NCBI RefSeq assembly: GCF_002575655.3
Contig: NC_053038.3
Location: 144,786,885 to 144,850,884, forward strand
From: Aegilops tauschii subsp. strangulata
Taxonomy: Eukaryota; Streptophyta; Magnoliopsida; Poales; Poaceae
Direction of reading: 5' to 3'
DNA length: 64,000 nt
Made by a program: the position numbers and the translations under genes. Shown one piece after another: positions 57,360 to 64,000 of this stretch (position 1 is the first letter of the stretch; each line of letters begins with the position of its first letter). The notes below the pieces were generated by a model. That model had not been told where the DNA came from. It ran no database searches and saw only the letters and a program-made list of their open reading frames with translations.

Positions 57360-60040
57360 TCGCATTAGCAGCATCCTGCAGTAGTGTTAGTATCGTTCCG
57401 AAGGTGGGTGTCAGCCGTGATGACTTGTATGTCACGCAACTCCTCGCGTGCAAGGACAAAAATAGGAAGGTGAAATGCCTCTCCTAGCGCTGTGATGCTC
57501 AATAAATCCCTCACCAAAACATCTTCGTCTCGAGTGAAGGAGAATGCTCATAGGTGTGATTCAGCCAGGATCAAATCCGTCCATTGATCTTTCCACATTA
57601 ATACATTAGATCCATACCTCACCATAACTTTGGTGATACCACGGTAGATTGGCACTAGTTTGAGAACGTCACGCCACCAAAAATAACCGCATGGGTCCGA
57701 TGCATGTGGTATCTTGTTATTGTAATAGGTGTTCCAGATCAGCTCTACCCATGGTAAATCCATTTTGTTGTAAAATTTGTGGAGACATTTAAATAATAAA
57801 GCATCACTTTGTACTCGGAGGTTGATGATCCCAAGGCCTCCACAAGCTTTTGGCTAGCAAACTCTGTCCCAAGAAGCAAGGGAGTGGCATGCTAATTCCC
57901 CTAGCTTGGATTTTTTGTCCATAAGCATCCTCTGCATACTTTGTCGAGCAATTCAAGGATCTTAGGTGGAAATTTTAACATGCAGAGAGCAAATATCATT
58001 AAAGATGTGATCACTGAATTTAAGAGGGAAAGCTTTGCTCCGTAGGACATCAAGGTAAGGGTAGACGCGAGTCTTGTTTCCACAGAGCAAACTGTTCCAC
58101 AGAGCAAACTGGGGGCATAAGATCATGTACCGATGGTTTTGCTGTGCCGAGGGGTAGCCCGAGGTAAGTAAAGGGCATTTTACCAATATTGCATCCAAAG
58201 ATCTGAGCCATGTTTGCACTGAGTTGGCTGTCGCAATTAATTGGAATCAAAGTTGATTTATGAAAATTATTTTGAGGCCAATTGAGATTGTATAATCAGT
58301 TAAGATCTCCTTGACTGTTGTTGCTTGTGTGGGGCATGCTGGCATAATAATGATAGTGTTGTCCGCATATTGGATGACCGGGTAATCTGTCTGGTCCGGT
58401 CGAGGAAATGGGAGTTGAATGTGTCCTTGTTTGTATGCTTCATTTAATGCAGCTTGAAGGAGATAGGGGATAGGGGATCACCTTGGCGCACCCCACACGC
58501 ACAGAAGAACTATCAGCCTGACACTCCATTGAGGAGGACTGAAGATTTTGCATATGAGAAAATGCTTTGCATCCATCCAAGCCATTTATCATTAAAACCC
58601 ATGTTCCTCATCATTTCAATCATTGCTGCATGTTCAATAATGTCGAAAGCTTTAGCAAAGTCTAGCTTGAGGAGAATGGAGGCTTGGCATTGAAAAATGT
58701 ATTCGAATGCCCATGTGAGGCAATATTGTATGGATCTCCGATGTATGAAACCATATTGGTTGTGATGTATGATTTTTAGAATTAGTTTGTGGAGTTGATT
58801 GGCAAGTAGTTTAGTGATCACTTTCAGACAACCATTCAGTAATGTAATTGGTCTATAATCATTCACACCTGCTGGCGAATTGATCTTGGGGATAAGAGTG
58901 ATGAAACCATCATTTATGCTTTCAAGATTTAGGCCCCCTTCAAAGAATTGTGAGCAAAGAGCATAGAAGTCTTCTTTGATAATATGCCAATAGGATTTCA
59001 GAAATGTTCCAGTGAATCCATCAGGACGTGGGGCTCGGTCTGCGGGCATTTCTTTTATTACTTGGTCGATTTCAGCATGTGAGAAGGGAACTGTGAGTTG
59101 GTCCAGGTCTTCAATTCTCTTGATGATGTTGGGTAGATCAAACTTCATTTCATATGGCTTTGATGTTCCAAGTCTTGACTTAGAAGCGTTAAAAATGATT
59201 GCCTCTTTAGCGGCACGGTCCTGTACTGTGGAGTTGCTATATCTCTCTAAAGCCATGGCCTGGAAGAATTTTCGTTGCTCATCCCCAAATTTGATCCATC
59301 GTAAAGTGCAACGTTTCTTCCAATATTGCCTTTGATAGGATAGGAGTATTAAAAGGTGTTTCTTGAGAATTCTCCTAAAATTAAATTCAGGGATAGTGAG
59401 ATCTCTTTTATTCTCCAGGGCATCCAAGTTAGCTAGTGCCAGATTTGAGTTTTCAATTGCCACTGAAAGTTTGGAGATGTGTTTGCTCCATCTCTTTAAG
59501 GCTCCTCTCGGATTCTTTAATTTCATACAAAGAGTTTTAGCCGGGTTGGTAGTATTAATCTGTTTGGACAATTCCTAAGTTAGAGTTTCCATAAACCCTG
59601 GGTGCTCAACCTAGTAGGATTCAAATCTGAAAATTTTACTGCGGGGTATAGATGTTCCAATTGTTACACAACAACGTATACGATCTGAAACAAGTTTGCC
59701 CATGGGCTTAACCATTGTATTTGGAAAAGAGTTTGTCCAATTAGTGGATGTGAAGAACCAATCCAATTGTTCTAAAAGAGGTTGTGTCTGCATGTTGCTC
59801 CAGGTATAGGCCCTGCCTTTAATAGGCAATTCAATCAGGGATTGTATTATGATGAAATCATTGAAAGTATTCATATCGTTAAAATTTCCACCAGGTTTAA
59901 TTCTGTTGTCAGGGCTTCGGATATAGTTAAAGTCCCCTAATAAAAGTCAGTCCTCATCGTCTGGGATGTTTAAGTTTAAGAGCCAATTGGTATAGATTAC
60001 CCTATTGTCCCCCTGGCAAGGACCATAAACATTGACTAGT
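57360..60040 (-). pseudogene. LINE ORF2: endonuclease end, reverse transcriptase and C-terminal region
   Basis: On the minus strand from 60040: endonuclease remainder (LVNVYGPCQGDN, GDFNYIRSP, GRAYTWSNMQ), then RT from 59571 (APRPDGFTGTFLKSYW; LIPKINSPAGVNDYRPITL; LLKLDFAKAFDIIEHAA; GVRQGDPLSPYLL; catalytic box as QYADN instead of the usual F/YADD). A region with FWWRDVLKLVP and WKDQWTD follows to 57363. There are several stops and shifts. The 5' end, with most of the endonuclease and any ORF1, is missing at 60041. This was an L1-like plant LINE; it is now inactive. Confidence 0.85.
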
Positions 60041-63000
60041 TGGTACACCCACGATGCGGCTATATCTCTCACGTGTCGAGCCACGACTTAGAGGCATAAC
60101 CGCATTGTAGGTTTTGTCGCAAGAAGGGTCATCTTCACACAATCCCATGTAATGAACAAGAATGGGATAAAGAGTTGGCTTACAATTGCCACTTCACACA
60201 ATACATAAATAAATTCATACATCATTCAAGATACACACATAGACCGACTACGGTCAAAACCAGATAAAAAGAAGATAACCCCAAATGCTAGGTCCCCGAT
60301 CGTCCCAACTGGGCTCCACTACTGATCATCAGGAAAACGAAACATAGTAACGACCAAGCTCTTCATCGAGCTCCCACTTGAGCTCGATTGCGTCTTGTGC
60401 ACTGGTATCATCGGCACCTGCAACTGTTTGGAAGTACCTGGTGAGTCACGAGGACTCAGCAATCCCATTACCATGGGTATCAAGACTAGCAAAGCTTAAT
60501 GGGTAGGAAAGGGGTAAAGTGGTGAGGTTGCAGCAGCGACTAAGCAAATATGGTGGCTAACTTACGCAAATAAGAGCGAGAAGAGAAGCAACGGAACGAT
60601 CGTCAACTAGTAATGATCAAGAAGTGATCCTGAACTCCTACTTACGTCAAACATAACCCAAAAACCGTGTTCACTTCCCGGACTCCGCCGAAAAGAGACC
60701 ATCACGGCTACACACGCGGTAGATGTATTTTAATCAAGTCAAGTGTCAAGTTCTCTACAACCGGACATTAACAAATTCCCATTTGCCACATAACCGCGTG
60801 CACGGCTCTCGAAAGTTTATACCCTGCAGGGGTGTCCCAACATAGCCCATCACAAGCTCTCACGGTCAACGAAGGATATTCCTTCTCCCAGGAAGACCCG
60901 ATCAGACTCAGAATCCCGGTTACAAGACATTTCGACAATGGTAAAACAAGACCAGCAAGACCGCCCGGATGTGCCGACAAATCCCGATAGGAGCTGCACA
61001 TATCTCGTTCTCAGGGCACACCGGATGAGCCAGACGTCGGGTTGGCATAGACCCTGGTTGCCCAGGGGGCGCCGGACATCGCTCGGTTTGGAACAACACT
61101 CAGAGGAGCACTGGCCCGGGGGGGCTAAAATAAAGATGACCCTTGGGCTCCGGAAACCCAAGGGAAAAAGGCTTAGGTTGTTAGGCAAATGTAAAACCAA
61201 TGTTGGGCCTTGCTGGAAGAATCTTATTCAAGGGGAACTGTCAAGGGGGTCCCATAAATCACCCAACCGCGTAAGGAATGCAAAATCAAGGAACATAACA
61301 CAGGTATGACGGAAACTAGGGCGGCAAGAGTGGAACAAAACACCAGGCATAAGGCCGAGCCTTCCACAAAAACTTGACAAGATGGGAAAATACTTGACGA
61401 GAGCAACAACACAATGCCTCCGGAACAAAAGAACGAATGGAATGAAAAGAACGGAGAAGACAATAACATCTTCTACCTCAAATGAATTTGATATAGCATC
61501 CTTAAAAAGAAGGATAGAACGGAGTTATTGAAGAATCAACAACGAAAAGAACAAGCTTGTTGAGGGATTATGGAAAAACTTCTCAAAACATGAGTAGAAA
61601 TCCTGCCACAAACGGAAACAATTGCTTGCTTTAGATCGACGAGAAGATGAAAAACTTCTTCCGCCGAGAGGATAGAAGAAAACTTGGGTCATAGATAAGC
61701 ACCACAATAGCAACATTCCTTAGGGAAGGCTTTGGGTGCAATCTATACCAAGATAACATCCAACGAAGAAATTGATTGGTTGAAACGAAGTCCTGAACGA
61801 ATTGAAAATGATGGATTTAAGATATCTCATTCCTGACAAGTTATGAATCATGAAACACGAAGGGAAATTGTCAAGAATGACATAACACCACCTCAAAAGA
61901 TAAGGTAGAAAGAATTGCACTTTGGAATGCAAGATGAAGAATAGTTGAACGCCTCAAAACAAAACATGTGTTGAGCACCATGTTTATTTTTGAGTATAGC
62001 TTGGCGGATCATAACTTCGAGAGAAAACTTGAAGAACAATTGAAGAATGAAAAGAATCCTTGACGAATCACCATGTAGAGCCTCCATGAAGAACTCCGGA
62101 TAGAAAAGGATAACGGAAAGCAATTGAAAGTTGAAAGGAACAAGATGAAGCCATGCAATGATTTAGATGGAGCATCATGATGATATAACCGAGAAAACTT
62201 GGAACTCTGGAAAAGGAAAAGATGAAACACTAGAACCGAGAATTACTTCATCATGAACAATCTCCGAAAGAAAAGAATTGAATCACCTCGAGGAAATAAG
62301 AATAAGATTTATTGTATGCTTATCCTTCATCAAATTAAATTGATGACTAACAATGGATTTGGCATACTACTTATTCCCGTAGAAAGGATTAAGAGAGATA
62401 TAGCGCAAACTTCAGAAGGTATTGATGGAACCACCGGTGGGATTTGGAAACAACGAATGAATTAATATGATAATGAAGGAAGTGAAATCTTGAACGAACC
62501 ACCGTAAGAATTGAAAATGAAAGTAGCAAAGGCACAATTCACCGGGAAGAATTAGAAAATGAATGAAGATACTTGACAGAATTTAGATACACCAGAACGA
62601 ATAAATCACGAACTGATTAGAGAATACTTGAATGATGCACCGCTAGGATTTGGAGAAGAGGGCTGAAAGCTGGAATGAATAATTCTGAGATGATGGCCTC
62701 TGGAGAATCAAACTGAAAAGACTTCTGAATTGCTCCGGATGGGTAAGAAAAGAATTCTCGCAATCGAAAACAATTATGGGAGGATGGCATCAAGCTTGAA
62801 CCATGAATCTTTGGAAGAATGGGTAAGGATTTGGAGGAAAAACTCTTCTTCGGTCTTGAAAATCCGAGAATGGCAACAAGAAACCACCACCATGAATTGT
62901 TGAGATACTCCGGGATGAAAATTAGAAAAGATTGAACGAACGATGAAAATGATTTGAAAGATCTTGGAGAAAGACATTTGACTGATGATAATTCATTCTT

Positions 63001-64000
63001 ACGTCAAACTTTTAAATAAATTTGAGAATAACACCGGAGAAGTTAGAAGAGTCAGGTAAGATCCTGGGAAAAGACCTGTGTGTTAGGGCCCACTCAAAAG
63101 AAACACCGTTGAACAATTGCTTGAAAGATATTGCACCGGTTGAATTACATGGCTTGAATGGATTAGGAATGAAAACACGAATCTCCTGAGATATCTTCCG
63201 TATTCAAGAACAAATGGATGGCGAAAAATGGATGATTGAGAGGTGCACCGACATGAGCAAACATTTGAAACGAGGAAAGGATATGATCGACAAAGCTTGA
63301 ATTGAATCCACCGAGAAAGATAAGAGAACAAAGAATGATAAATTTGGAGCTTCCTTTAGGATCTTCATGAGAATCACCGGATAAGAACATTGAAGCAAAA
63401 TAATGAAGAGACTTCACAACAATAAAATGGATGCTTGATTAAGATATATGAGTCCTTGAATAAAAGGGTGGGAGGGCGGGAAAAACAAAGGCAACTTGGG
63501 ATGGATGAAACAGACACCGTTGAGGAAACTGAGAGGTGATCTTGCGAATGTTGAAATGATCGGATCCACTTGAAGAGAAGCACGCCGGCTGGAAAAGAGT
63601 TGACACGACAACCTCAGTGATCAAGAAGGATTAGTACTCCAATAGAAATATGAGAACACCGCTTACGAAAAGGTATGGAATCAACACTTGACACCGAAGC
63701 AACTCGAATACCACAAATAAAACAAAACAAAGGATTTGGCTTGCAGAATAAGCCGGAAACAAACATATGATAGAGATTTCGCCCAAAGTGTTCGTGATGA
63801 GGCCCCACGGGCACGACGTACAGTGGACGTCACGAATGACAAACAAGACGTCCCCGAATCGGCATAGCCAAGGATTCTTTAAGACGTCTCATGACCACTG
63901 CAAATTGACCATGAAAAGCGAACCACTAGACGTTGGACCCCAATCTCAAATCATACATCCGTCAAAAAGACATCCTAGGAGCTACTTGAATTCCCACCTA
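60041..64000 (-). repeat. Unclassified LTR-retrotransposon sequence, non-coding, probably antisense LTR of a Gypsy element
   Basis: The change from LINE to this sequence is at about 60041 (tggtacacccacgatg). The block 60041-61310 closely resembles a repeat I recall from many wheat loci (acgacttagaggcataaccgc; gactccgccgagaagagacc-like). From about 61320 the plus strand becomes strikingly rich in A and G, with recurring gaattgaa, gaagaatg and accaccg words. No ORF has any recognisable domain. No second terminus is seen before the window ends. Family and limits are uncertain. Confidence 0.5.

Noticed and set aside
61224..63846. Many minus-strand ORFs of 60-85 residues rich in Phe, Leu and Ser
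   Set aside because: They arise from the purine-rich plus strand, overlap each other in several frames, and show no domain.

Overview
This window looks like intergenic DNA from a large Triticeae genome (wheat, Aegilops or a relative). I see no intact ordinary host gene. The window is almost wholly transposable elements inserted into one another, and most boundaries can be fixed from target-site duplications (TSDs), paired LTRs, primer-binding sites (PBS) and polypurine tracts (PPT). Family names (Fatima, Sabrina, WHAM-like, BARE/WIS/Angela-type Copia, CACTA, Stowaway) are from recall of Triticeae repeats and were not searched.

Layout. 1-1140 is the right end of a CACTA transposon, inserted in the gag gene of Copia-1 (1141-6388, with its 3' LTR at 4660-6388). 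Copia-1 sits in the 5' leader of a related element, Copia-2 (6389-8674, resumed at 34707-35956). Copia-2 is split in its integrase by a Fatima-type Gypsy element (8675-34706, TSD gtatg on both sides). Fatima carries gag-protease but no reverse transcriptase, plus a long antisense gene. That antisense gene is split by Gypsy-X1 (14351-30115, minus strand), which has a nearly complete gag-pol and an antisense ORF with a B3-like domain. Gypsy-X1 is split by a Sabrina-type element (16382-23708, TSD gtcgc on both sides). The 3' LTR of Fatima also holds a non-autonomous Helitron (33435-34551).

Copia-2 ends at 35956, where an Athila-lineage Gypsy begins (35957-42141). That element is cut by a second copy of the X family (Gypsy-X2, 42142 to about 43845). 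X2 is itself cut off and abuts a degenerate LINE on the minus strand, so a deletion junction is likely there. The LINE (43846-44303 and 57360-60040) is split by a CACTA-like transposon of about 13 kb (44304-57359, TSD tcg). Inside it I see no transposase, but four decayed gene pieces: an unknown ORF with internal protein repeats, a zinc-finger XS-like gene, a two-exon gene fusing an unknown domain to an F-box/LRR protein, and a DEDD 3'-5' exonuclease. It also holds a run of 111 perfect GTT units, several tandem repeats and a Stowaway MITE. From 60041 to the end is non-coding repeat that I read as antisense LTR sequence of another Gypsy family.

How the parts relate. Only Gypsy-X1 has most of the enzymes for its own movement, and even it has in-frame stops and a frameshift. 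Fatima and Sabrina here lack pol and would depend on enzymes from elsewhere. The least routine content is the antisense accessory ORFs of the X family (two unrelated ORFs at the same site in two copies) and the gene-collecting CACTA element.
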